In this document: positions 1 to 5,326 of the stretch, in pieces
How the letters are laid out: every line of letters starts with the position of its first letter
Position numbering within the stretch: the stretch's first letter is position 1
Source of the DNA: Alphaproteobacteria bacterium
GTDB taxonomy: Bacteria; Pseudomonadota; Alphaproteobacteria; Rhizobiales; Hyphomicrobiaceae
Direction: 5' to 3'
Assembly (NCBI GenBank): GCA_022600335.1
Contig: JAHZKN010000037.1
Coordinates: 1-5,530, forward strand
Length of the DNA: 5,530 bases
Made by a program: the position numbers and the translations under genes
The notes under the pieces: generated by a model
What the model was told of the DNA's origin: nothing
Seen by the model: only the letters and a program-made list of their open reading frames with translations
The model's database searches: none

Positions 1-52
1 CTGCGATGAAGGCATGGTCTTTGCTGCCAATAGGGGCTGGGACTGAGCGCTG

Positions 53-58
53 AGGAGG
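53..58 (+). promoter_or_regulatory. Shine-Dalgarno site of clpB
   Basis: A perfect AGGAGG lies 6 bases before the ATG at 65, which fixes the clpB start. The 50 or so bases before it hold no recognisable RpoH promoter or CIRCE element, so the heat-shock promoter expected for a clpB gene would lie beyond the left edge. Short open frames entering from the left end at TGA 44-46 and TGA 51-53. Either could be the tail of an upstream gene, but they are too short to judge. Confidence 0.85.
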
Positions 59-64
59 AGTTCC

Positions 65-2665
65 ATGAATTTTGATCGCTATAGCGACCGGGCAAAGGGT
101 TTTGTGCAGTCGGCCCAGAGTTTAGCTGCGCGTGAAAACCATCAGCAGGTGACGTCAGAGCACCTGCTCAAAGTTCTGCTAGAGGATGGCGAAGGGCTGG
201 CTGCTGGTCTGATTACGCGATCTGGCGGCGATGTCGCCAATGCGCTGTCCAACGTTGAAGCCGAACTCGCGAAGCGGCCGAAGGTGTCTGGCGGCGGTGC
301 CAATCAACTCTATCTGTCTGCCGATTTGGCACGCGTTTTTGAGACAGCTGAGAAAGTTGCCGACAAAGCCAGCGATAAATTTGTCACCGCAGAGCGGTTG
401 CTGATCGCCTTGGCACTTGAAACGGAGAGTCAGGCTGGCAAATTTTTGGCGGCTGCCAAAGTGACGCCTGACAAGCTCAACCAGGCCATCAATGAATTGC
501 GAAAGGGGCGTACCGCCGACAGCGCATCTGCGGAACAGGCTTACGATGCACTGAAGCGTTATGCGCGCGATCTGACAGAAGCGGCAGAAAGCGGCAAGCT
601 GGATCCGGTTATTGGACGTGACGAAGAAATTCGCCGCACCATGCAGGTGCTGTCACGGCGGACAAAAAACAATCCCGTTTTGATTGGTGAGCCAGGCGTT
701 GGAAAAACAGCCATTGCCGAAGGTTTAGCGCTGCGCATCATCAAAGGCGACGTGCCGGAGAGTTTGAAAAACAAGCGTCTGTTGGCGCTTGATATGGGCG
801 CGTTGATTGCTGGTGCTAAATATCGCGGTGAGTTCGAAGAGCGATTGAAAGCGGTCTTGCAAGAAGTGCAGGCAGAAGACGGTCGCATTATTTTATTTGT
901 CGATGAAATGCACACCCTTGTTGGTGCCGGTAAGTCGGACGGTGCTATGGATGCATCCAATCTTCTCAAACCCGCGCTCGCCCGCGGGGAGCTGCACTGT
1001 GTTGGTGCCACGACGTTGGATGAGTTCCGCAAGCACGTGGAAAAAGATGCAGCTTTAGCGCGCCGCTTTCAGCCGGTGTTCGTTGATGAGCCAACGGTGG
1101 AAGATACCGTTTCCATCCTGCGCGGGCTGAACGAAAAGTATGAGCTGCATCACGGCGTCCGGATCACAGATTCCGCACTTGTTGCGGCCGCGACGTTATC
1201 TAATCGCTATATCTCTGATCGCTTCTTGCCGGACAAGGCCATTGACCTGGTCGATGAGGCCGCCTCGCGGCTGCGCATGCAGGTCGATTCCAAACCAGAA
1301 GAGTTAGACGAAATTGACCGCCGTTTGATCCAACTGAAGATTGAGCGCGAAGCCCTGCGCAAAGAAGACGACGAGGCCTCCAAAGGGCGGCTAGACAGTC
1401 TCGAAAAAGAGATTGTCGACCTCGATGAGCGCTCGCGCGCCTTGACGGAGCGCTGGGAAGGCGAAAAAGATAAGCTCGGCGCAGCCCAGAAGTTAAAGGA
1501 AGATCTTGAAGCGCGCCGCAACGAACTTGACCATGCGCAGCGCCATGGAGAGTTTCAGCGTGCCGGTGAATTGTCGTACTCCATCATCCCAGAGCTTGAA
1601 GCGAAGCTTGCACTAGTCGAGCAGGACGATGAAAACGCTGTCGCCATGGTTGAAGAGGCCGTGACACCGGATCATGTGGCGCAAGTCGTGTCGCGGTGGA
1701 CCGGCGTGCCCGTTGAAAAGATGCTTGAAGGTGAACGCGACAAGCTTCTTAAAATGGAAGCGGAAATTTCCAACCGCGTTGTTGGTCAGGCCGAAGCTGT
1801 GAAAGCCGTCTCCACAGCTGTGCGCCGTTCGCGCGCTGGCATCCAAGACCCCAATCGACCGATGGGATCATTCATGTTTCTCGGTCCAACCGGCGTTGGT
1901 AAAACGGAACTCACCAAGGCTGTCGCAGAATTTCTGTTTGACGACGACAGCGCAATGGTGCGCATCGACATGAGTGAATACATGGAGAAGCACTCCGTTG
2001 CGCGTCTCATTGGTGCGCCTCCCGGTTACGTTGGCTATGAGGAAGGCGGCGCGCTGACGGAAGCGGTGCGTCGCAGGCCTTATCAAGTGATCTTGTTTGA
2101 TGAGATTGAGAAGGCGCATGGCGATGTGTTTAATGTTCTGCTGCAAGTACTTGATGATGGGCGCTTGACAGACGGACAAGGCCGCACGGTTGATTTCCGC
2201 AACACGTTGATCGTCATGACCTCAAATATTGGTGCGGAGCATCTGGTCACCATGGCGGAAGATGCCGACGTCGAATCGGCACGCGATATTGTGATGAGCG
2301 AAGTGAAGTCGCGATTCCGGCCAGAATTCTTGAACAGATTGGATGAGATCATTCTGTTCCATCGCCTGAAGCGCGAGCACATGGGCCGCATTGTCGACAT
2401 TCAGGTCGCACGTCTTTCAGGATTGCTGAAAGACCGCAAGATTGTCATCGACGTCGATGATCATGCACGCACCTGGCTCGCCGCGCGTGGTTATGATCCA
2501 GCCTATGGTGCACGCCCGTTGAAGCGGGTCATACAAAAGCATGTGCAAGATCCACTGGCAGAGTTGATGCTCTCCGGTGGTGTCAAAGATGGTGAAACGG
2601 TGCGCGTCTCTGTGCGCGACGGCAAACTCATCATCAACGACTGGCCGGTCGAAGTCGCTGCCTAG
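65..2665 (+). CDS. clpB: ATP-dependent protein disaggregase ClpB
   Basis: Cytoplasmic AAA+ unfoldase (Hsp100) that works with DnaK/DnaJ/GrpE to pull polypeptides out of aggregates after heat stress. At 866 residues it matches the family length (E. coli about 857). Visible parts: N-terminal Clp repeat domain (about 1-145); first AAA+ module with Walker A GEPGVGKT at 208-215, pore loop around Tyr253 ([10 protein letters not shown]), Walker B ILFVDE at 276-281 and arginine residues 333/334 (ARRF); a charged coiled-coil middle domain at about 408-525, the hallmark separating ClpB from ClpA/ClpX; second AAA+ module with Walker A GPTGVGKT at 607-614, pore loop GYVGYEEGG at 654-662, Walker B VILFDE at 675-680 and sensor-2 GARPLKR at 815-821. 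No IGF/IGL ClpP-docking tripeptide is seen, as expected for a disaggregase. The gene is intact, starts after a perfect AGGAGG and appears to end its transcription unit, because a strong terminator follows. RpoH control is expected from the family but the promoter is outside the window. Confidence 0.98.
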   Translation: MNFDRYSDRAKGFVQSAQSLAARENHQQVTSEHLLKVLLEDGEGLAAGLITRSGGDVANALSNVEAELAKRPKVSGGGANQLYLSADLARVFETAEKVADKASDKFVTAERLLIALALETESQAGKFLAAAKVTPDKLNQAINELRKGRTADSASAEQAYDALKRYARDLTEAAESGKLDPVIGRDEEIRRTMQVLSRRTKNNPVLIGEPGVGKTAIAEGLALRIIKGDVPESLKNKRLLALDMGALIAGAKYRGEFEERLKAVLQEVQAEDGRIILFVDEMHTLVGAGKSDGAMDASNLLKPALARGELHCVGATTLDEFRKHVEKDAALARRFQPVFVDEPTVEDTVSILRGLNEKYELHHGVRITDSALVAAATLSNRYISDRFLPDKAIDLVDEAASRLRMQVDSKPEELDEIDRRLIQLKIEREALRKEDDEASKGRLDSLEKEIVDLDERSRALTERWEGEKDKLGAAQKLKEDLEARRNELDHAQRHGEFQRAGELSYSIIPELEAKLALVEQDDENAVAMVEEAVTPDHVAQVVSRWTGVPVEKMLEGERDKLLKMEAEISNRVVGQAEAVKAVSTAVRRSRAGIQDPNRPMGSFMFLGPTGVGKTELTKAVAEFLFDDDSAMVRIDMSEYMEKHSVARLIGAPPGYVGYEEGGALTEAVRRRPYQVILFDEIEKAHGDVFNVLLQVLDDGRLTDGQGRTVDFRNTLIVMTSNIGAEHLVTMAEDADVESARDIVMSEVKSRFRPEFLNRLDEIILFHRLKREHMGRIVDIQVARLSGLLKDRKIVIDVDDHARTWLAARGYDPAYGARPLKRVIQKHVQDPLAELMLSGGVKDGETVRVSVRDGKLIINDWPVEVAA

Positions 2666-2671
2666 AATATA

Positions 2672-2688
2672 ATTCCGAACATCGGAAT
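2672..2688. other. 7-bp stem-loop just after the clpB stop
   Basis: ATTCCGA and TCGGAAT form a perfect 7-bp stem around a 3-base loop, starting 6 bases after the clpB TAG. A run of six T (2699-2704) follows only about 10 bases later, so it is not a classical intrinsic terminator. It could stabilise the 3' end of the mRNA or be a palindromic protein-binding site. Confidence 0.5.
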
Positions 2689-2712
2689 CACACTCTAGTT
2701 TTTTGCTCACGG

Positions 2713-2737
2713 GTGGTCCTCGCTTCGCTCGGGCCAC
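2713..2737. repeat. GC-rich inverted repeat with CGCTTCGC centre
   Basis: GTGGTCC (2713-2719) pairs with GGGCCAC (2731-2737), 7 bp including one G-T wobble, across an 11-base centre rich in CGCTTCGC. Short GC-rich palindromes of this look recur between genes in alphaproteobacteria (recollection, not tested). There is no T-run directly after it; the clear terminator comes about 30 bases later. Confidence 0.4.
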
Positions 2738-2763
2738 GCGTTCTGGCATCGCAATGAATGGAC

Positions 2764-2796
2764 CCAACCGCGCAACGAAACGCGGTTGGTTTTTTT
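2764..2796 (+). terminator. Intrinsic terminator of clpB
   Basis: A perfect 9-bp GC-rich stem (CCAACCGCG / CGCGGTTGG) with an 8-base loop is followed immediately by seven T (2790-2796). This is a textbook rho-independent terminator about 100 bases after the clpB stop, and it separates clpB from the gene at 3014. Confidence 0.93.
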
Positions 2797-3013
2797 GTTT
2801 GTCGAAATGTGGCGGTTGAACACTGTTTTTGTGACAAACGACGATCCGTCGCGGACTATCTATGATCGCTTTGTTTCTCTTATTTCCAGCAACTTATACG
2901 GCTTTAATGATATTTGAGACGAATTGCCACGTGGGGTTTGCCATACTTTTTTGCTCCTGTCCCGGCGGCGTTACCCGCGCCGATAAAAAATTGAAATAGG
3001 GGATGAGTGAGCA

Positions 3014-3490
3014 ATGAAAAAGTTTTTGAGTGCCGCGTTGGCGGCGGCTGCCTTGATGGTGGCCATTCCTTCCGCGCAAGCAACGTATGTTGTTGGCGGT
3101 GTTTTTGGCGATCGGTCCTATGGTGGAACAACAGCGCGTCGAAACTATGGTTTAAACACACGTGGTGCAAAACAGCGCCGCCGCACTGCGTCGCGTCGTG
3201 GCTACCGCAGATCTTATTCCGGTGGCGTTGGCCCCCGTCCACGCAAATGGTGTGGTTGGTGGATGCGTAAGCAAAAAGGCGGCGGTCCAAGGTTCAACGT
3301 GGCTTGGAACTGGCGCCACTATGGCCGCCCAACTGGCCCACAAATTGGTGCTGTTGTTGTTTGGCGCCATCACGTGGCAATGATCACCGGCCGCACGGCC
3401 GATGGTCGCTGGATCACGACGGGTGGTAACGAAAGCGGTCGTGTTCGCACACGCGCGCGCTCTCTGAAGGGTGCAATCTTCCGCATCTAG
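3014..3490 (+). CDS. Secreted CHAP/NlpC-P60-like protein, TIGR02594-type, putative cell-wall hydrolase
   Basis: A 158-residue exported protein. Residues 1-23 form a typical Sec signal peptide (two Lys, an Ala/Leu-rich core, cleavage predicted after AQA). A linker at about 41-78 is very rich in Arg, Gly and Tyr. The C-terminal part (79-158) has WCGWW with Cys80, a WRHHVAMITG strand with His119/His120, and GGNES with Asn139. The order Cys-His-Asn resembles the papain-like fold of CHAP and NlpC/P60 peptidoglycan hydrolases. I recall close relatives with WCGWWMR and VVW-HHV motifs in rhizobial genomes, mostly labelled hypothetical or TIGR02594-like. The Cys-Gly motif is unusual for an active enzyme, so activity is an inference. 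An in-frame TGA at 3008-3010 blocks any longer start. An AGGGG at 2998-3002 lies 11 bases before the ATG, a rather long spacing. The gene appears to be transcribed alone. Confidence 0.85.
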   Translation: MKKFLSAALAAAALMVAIPSAQATYVVGGVFGDRSYGGTTARRNYGLNTRGAKQRRRTASRRGYRRSYSGGVGPRPRKWCGWWMRKQKGGGPRFNVAWNWRHYGRPTGPQIGAVVVWRHHVAMITGRTADGRWITTGGNESGRVRTRARSLKGAIFRI

Positions 3491-3497
3491 TCGTGAG

Positions 3498-3590
3498 ATC
3501 CGAAAAGTGGATACCGGTTTTCGGATAAATCGAGCGCAAAAAACTATAACTAAAGCATGATGCGAAGCCAATTAACCGCATCATGCTCTA
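3498..3590. repeat. Two-palindrome intergenic element (rhizobial RIME-like)
   Basis: First palindrome: ATCCGAAAA (3498-3506) and TTTTCGGAT (3518-3526), a perfect 9-bp stem around an 11-base centre that contains ACCGG. Second: AGCATGATGCG (3554-3564) and CGCATCATGCT (3577-3587), a perfect 11-bp stem with a 12-base loop. An A-rich spacer joins them. Both core sequences resemble, from memory, a repeat scattered between genes in Rhizobium, Brucella and relatives, where paired palindromes form mosaic elements such as RIME. The element starts 7 bases after the stop of the secreted-protein gene, so its RNA would fold at that transcript's 3' end and could protect or end it. Family membership is inferred; the palindromes are seen directly. 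Confidence 0.7.
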
Positions 3591-3619
3591 AGTGCCAGAC
3601 CACGTACCCAAACATATTC

Positions 3620-3659
3620 ACGGCATGGCTGTCTCGCGATGGCCATGCCGTTCTCTTTT
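3620..3659 (+). terminator. Hairpin terminator between convergent genes
   Basis: ACGGCATGGC (3620-3629) and GCCATGCCGT (3642-3651) form a perfect 10-bp stem with a 12-base loop, followed on the plus strand by the T-rich TTCTCTTTT (to 3659). It lies between two converging genes. The T-run favours termination of plus-strand transcripts from 3014. The symmetric stem might also act on minus-strand transcripts leaving 3672, although no good T-run follows on that side. Confidence 0.7.
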
Positions 3660-3671
3660 GGCGTTTTAGAT

Positions 3672-4130
3672 TTAAGATGGCGTTTGCTTTTTCCAGCCAT
3701 GCTGTTCAACGCAAGCCCAGGTCTGGTTTTCCAACTCATTGAGGCGCGCGTCATAAGGTGGCTTTTTGAATTGCGATCGTGCTGATGAAGGCGTGCTGGT
3801 TGCAATACTGGGGTCACCCGTTGCCACAGCGAGCGCACCTTGGGTGCCGGCGATGGCACCAGCGCCCGGTACCATGACCTGCTCCACCAAGTGTTTAGTC
3901 CAAGCTTTGATTGCCACATCACGGTCTGTGACCAGCTTGCCATCGATTGTAATGCCTTGCGCGTAGGCAGTTTTGCCGCAAGCGTTACGCACCGCTGCAA
4001 GCCGTGCATCATCACTTGCAACCACGCCATGTTGAGCATGATAAAATTTTGCTTTTGGGATGTTTGGCCCACAACCTGCGCCAAGCGCGACGACGCACAA
4101 AGCAACACCTAATTTTCCGCTGCCCCGCAT
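3672..4130 (-). CDS. Small predicted lipoprotein of unknown function
   Basis: A 152-residue protein. The N-terminus has Arg and Lys (positions 2 and 6), a hydrophobic stretch LGVALCVVALGAG, then Cys20, which fits a relaxed lipobox (Gly-Ala-Gly-Cys), so it is probably lipid-anchored in the cell envelope. Gly21 and Pro22 after the Cys give no strong inner-membrane retention signal, so an outer-membrane location is possible. The mature part carries Cys51 and Cys140, which could form a disulfide; a Gly/Ala-rich hydrophobic stretch at about 84-104 (VMVPGAGAIAGTQGALA); and a C-terminal segment ending WACVEQHGWKKQ, similar to the tails of other small alphaproteobacterial lipoproteins. I do not recognise a functional family. 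The start is firm: an in-frame TGA lies 6 bases upstream and a G-rich Shine-Dalgarno (GGGGTGAG) precedes the ATG. It converges with the secreted-protein gene and lies 190 bases downstream of the cNMP-binding gene on the same strand. Confidence 0.8.
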   Translation of the reverse strand: MRGSGKLGVALCVVALGAGCGPNIPKAKFYHAQHGVVASDDARLAAVRNACGKTAYAQGITIDGKLVTDRDVAIKAWTKHLVEQVMVPGAGAIAGTQGALAVATGDPSIATSTPSSARSQFKKPPYDARLNELENQTWACVEQHGWKKQTPS

Positions 4131-4139
4131 TTGAACTCA

Positions 4140-4147
4140 CCCCCCCC
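4140..4147 (-). promoter_or_regulatory. G8 homopolymer overlapping the lipoprotein ribosome binding site
   Basis: On the minus strand eight consecutive G, followed by TGAG, lie 9-16 bases before the lipoprotein ATG. The tract is the purine-rich part of the Shine-Dalgarno region. Homopolymers of this length can vary by slippage, and here a change would alter ribosome-site spacing. That effect is an inference. Confidence 0.5.
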
Positions 4148-4224
4148 TATTGCCCACCCATGTACGCCGACACTATTCAGAGGAGACACTAGAGGCGCGG
4201 CTTGGCGAACAAAACCCGCCATAT

Positions 4225-4259
4225 GCAGGAACGACTTTCATCAATTGAATGAAGCCTGC
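4225..4259. repeat. Imperfect inverted repeat between the lipoprotein and cNMP-binding genes
   Basis: GCAGG (4225-4229) pairs with CCTGC (4255-4259). Inside, CTTTCAT (4235-4241) pairs with ATGAAG (4249-4254) with one bulged T, around a CAATTGA centre. It lies about 60 bases after the end of the cNMP-binding gene and about 100 bases before the lipoprotein start. It may be a weak transcript end for the first gene or an operator for the second. No proper T-run adjoins the stem. The remainder of 4131-4320 shows no ORF or clear promoter. Confidence 0.4.
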
Positions 4260-4320
4260 GCGTGAAATTGGGATGTCGGTGTGAATGCTCTATTTTCTGA
4301 AAAGAGACGGGCAGCGGTTT

Positions 4321-4815
4321 CTAACCAGCCGGGAAAACTTGTTCGAGGTCTGTTTCGGGCGACCCCATTTTTGCACTGAACAGTCGACGATCCGCTTCCC
4401 GAAGCCGTCGGCAGACTTCCCGTCCCATGTTCATCTGCATGAGTGTAAACTGCTTAAGATCATGCGCGTAGACTTTGTGGAGGTTGGCGGCTGAGATACA
4501 GATTGCGGTGCAGTCTTCCAATGCACGGACGGATGCGCTGCGGGCACCGAAGTCCATGACTGCCATCTCCCCGAAGCAATCGCCCGCTTTCATGGTGTGA
4601 AGAAGGCAGTCCTGTTCATTCCAGGATTTCAGCACGGCGGCTGAGCCTCTCTCAAGGACAAACATCGAATCGCCTTGCTCGTCTTCCCGGAAAAAAAAGT
4701 CGTTCGTGGGAACCGACACGGTTGCGCAGAAGGCAAGTAGGAATTGGAGGGTGTCTGCCCGGATTCCTCCAAAGATCGGCATGCCCTGTAGGAGTTCGAT
4801 CTGCGCGTCTTCCAT
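4321..4815 (-). CDS. Stand-alone cyclic nucleotide-binding domain protein (CRP-like sensor domain, no DNA-binding domain)
   Basis: A 164-residue cytoplasmic protein (no signal or membrane segment) made almost wholly of one cNMP-binding domain. It opens with the usual ELLQGMPIFGGI, continues through FFREDEQGDSMFVLERGSAAV (about 41-61) and carries a phosphate-binding cassette, FGEMAVMDFGARSASVRA, at about 81-98 with the key Gly82, Glu83 and Arg92. These agree with real cAMP or cGMP binding. A long charged helix follows (about 118-148) and the protein ends, with no room for the helix-turn-helix of CRP/FNR regulators. I recall similar single-domain proteins in Rhodospirillales and Hyphomicrobiales, but know no defined role. 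The partner is unknown and no nucleotide cyclase or kinase lies nearby. The ATG at 4815 is preferred because a GGAGGT lies 4 bases before it; an in-frame ATG at 4836 would add seven residues but lacks a ribosome site. Confidence 0.88.
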   Translation of the reverse strand: MEDAQIELLQGMPIFGGIRADTLQFLLAFCATVSVPTNDFFFREDEQGDSMFVLERGSAAVLKSWNEQDCLLHTMKAGDCFGEMAVMDFGARSASVRALEDCTAICISAANLHKVYAHDLKQFTLMQMNMGREVCRRLREADRRLFSAKMGSPETDLEQVFPAG

Positions 4816-4819
4816 GGCG

Positions 4820-4825
4820 ACCTCC
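4820..4825 (-). promoter_or_regulatory. Shine-Dalgarno deciding the cNMP-binding gene start
   Basis: On the minus strand GGAGGT lies 4 bases before the ATG at 4815. The alternative in-frame ATG at 4836 has only a distant GGGCGG upstream. Starting at 4815 also begins the protein directly at the normal N-terminal helix of the domain. Confidence 0.75.
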
Positions 4826-4961
4826 AAAGTCTTCATGAATATGATCTGCCGCCCATGAGTTTAGCACGTTCGTGTCGGTCGCCTCCAACCGACCTTGCAG
4901 CGCCATATTGGCTGTTGGTCACATGCAGAAATCACTGAAATAGTTGTGGTACTTGCGCTTG

Positions 4962-4987
4962 CAAAGCAAAAGCAGACGTTTGCTTTG
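4962..4987. repeat. Perfect 9-bp inverted repeat
   Basis: CAAAGCAAA (4962-4970) and TTTGCTTTG (4979-4987) are perfect reverse complements separated by 8 bases. There is no T-run beyond the stem on either strand, so a terminator is unlikely. The position, roughly 150 bases upstream of the cNMP-binding gene and touching its possible -35 element, would suit an operator, but this is inferred from position only. Confidence 0.55.
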
Positions 4988-4989
4988 AG

Positions 4990-5014
4990 CGGGAGTTTAC
5001 ACAGTCTACTCCCG
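4990..5014. repeat. Perfect 7-bp inverted repeat next to the tandem repeats
   Basis: CGGGAGT (4990-4996) and ACTCCCG (5008-5014) pair perfectly across an 11-base loop. It sits directly between the 9-bp inverted repeat and the tandem repeat copies, so the three may belong to one element. Confidence 0.5.
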
Positions 5015-5093
5015 TGTCCGATATTCGGCCATAAGCCGACGTTAGCAGCGGGCTTGAAGCATGTCAGGAAAGGGCCAATTGCGGAAATTTAGC
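5015..5093. repeat. Imperfect tandem repeat, two copies about 47 bases apart
   Basis: Copy 1 (5015-5046) and copy 2 (5062-5093) share TGTC, then 7-8 bases, then GGCCA, 3 bases, GC(C/G)GA, a short variable part and TTAGC. In copy 1 CGGC (5026-5029) and GCCG (5035-5038) could form a small hairpin. Similar GGCCA-NNN-GCGGA phrases recur in degenerate non-coding repeats of other alphaproteobacteria as far as I recall; that link is not verified. Confidence 0.5.
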
Positions 5094-5151
5094 GTGTATT
5101 CTAAGGCTGCCGACTACCAGCGTTTCTGCGCAAATTTTAGCCCCATAAAGC

Positions 5152-5313
5152 TCAGCGTGGATTGCTGACAGATGCCGCCGCCATACCAACAATCATCACA
5201 AAAATAAAACTGAAATATAGCATGGCGATCAACGCCATTGTGGTGTTCTCGCTACTCATTATTCGCACGTAGCCATTTTTTAGTGTCTGGATACTTTTCA
5301 ATACTGCGGACAT
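5152..5313 (-). CDS. Small single-span membrane protein, unknown function
   Basis: A 53-residue ORF that I do not recognise. It has a basic N-terminal part (Lys6, Lys12, Arg17), a polar SSENTT stretch at about 20-25, one strongly hydrophobic segment at about 26-49 (MALIAMLYFSFIFVMIVGMAAASV) and a short SNPR tail. By the positive-inside rule the N-terminus would face the cytoplasm. The ATG at 5313 is chosen because AAGGGG lies 8 bases before it, with GAGG closer still; an ATG at 5349 would add 12 residues and overlap the upstream ORF, and an ATG at 5259 (35 residues) has no ribosome site. It follows the stop of the upstream minus-strand ORF by 13 bases, so co-transcription is likely if both are real. 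Whether it is expressed is unknown. Base composition is visibly more AT-rich than clpB. Confidence 0.5.
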   Translation of the reverse strand: MSAVLKSIQTLKNGYVRIMSSENTTMALIAMLYFSFIFVMIVGMAAASVSNPR

Positions 5314-5326
5314 TATCCTCACCCCT

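Larger units (their letters stand above)
2666..3013. other. Intergenic region between clpB and the secreted-protein gene
   Basis: This gap of about 350 bases holds three hairpins near its left end, the last of which is the clpB terminator (separate entries). The right part must carry the promoter and leader of the gene at 3014. The only sigma-70-like pairing I can offer is weak: TTGTTT at 2871-2876 and TATACG at 2895-2900 with an 18-base spacer. A CCACGTGG palindrome is at 2927-2934. I see no convincing gene here on either strand. Confidence 0.6.
4816..5151. other. Structured non-coding region upstream of the cNMP-binding gene
   Basis: About 335 bases without a credible gene on either strand. 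It contains a 6-bp hairpin (GTCGGT 4874-4879 / ACCGAC 4888-4893) in the leader of the cNMP-binding gene, a 9-bp inverted repeat (4962-4987), a 7-bp one (4990-5014) and an imperfect tandem repeat (5015-5093), each listed separately where notable. On the minus strand TTGCAA at 4959-4964 could be a -35 element, with a poor -10 (TATTTC) 16 bases on; this is weak. A plus-strand open frame across the block reads through the repeats and has no ribosome site. Confidence 0.6.

Noticed and set aside
2..46. A 14-codon frame entering at the left edge and ending 18 bases before clpB.
   Set aside because: It is too short to call as the end of an upstream gene; a second frame ends nearby at 51-53 with equal plausibility.
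559..2400. Several minus-strand open frames of 70-160 codons inside clpB.
   Set aside because: All lie antisense to an unmistakable full-length clpB, have Ser/Arg-rich compositions typical of antisense reading, and show no family motif.
2417..2767. A minus-strand frame of 116 codons running from the GC-rich hairpin into clpB.
   Set aside because: Its start lies in the clpB terminator region and most of it is antisense to the clpB C-terminus. Such frames over the CGCTTCGC palindrome are often predicted but are artefacts.
2894..2950. A short minus-strand frame (about 16 codons) with AGGAG upstream, a possible leader peptide.
   Set aside because: No downstream minus-strand gene exists for it to control, and it lies in the upstream region of a plus-strand gene.
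3003..3017. A four-codon plus-strand frame (ATG at 3003) overlapping the start of the secreted-protein gene as ATGA.
   Set aside because: The AGGGG directly abuts its ATG, so there is no usable ribosome-site spacing; it is probably chance.
3152..3571. A 139-codon minus-strand frame opposite the secreted-protein gene.
   Set aside because: It crosses the palindromic repeat and is antisense to a gene with a clear signal peptide and conserved motifs; it has no family features of its own.
3581..4108. A 175-codon minus-strand frame, longer than the lipoprotein frame it overlaps.
   Set aside because: It has no signal peptide or ribosome site and reads through the terminator hairpin. The overlapping frame at 3672-4130 has a lipobox, a Shine-Dalgarno and a tight upstream stop.
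4895..5092. A 65-codon plus-strand frame in the structured block.
   Set aside because: It reads straight through the inverted and tandem repeats, has no ribosome site and ends inside the second repeat copy.
5015..5093. The direct repeats considered as a CRISPR array.
   Set aside because: There are only two degenerate copies with internal variable bases, a 15-base gap between them and no cas genes.
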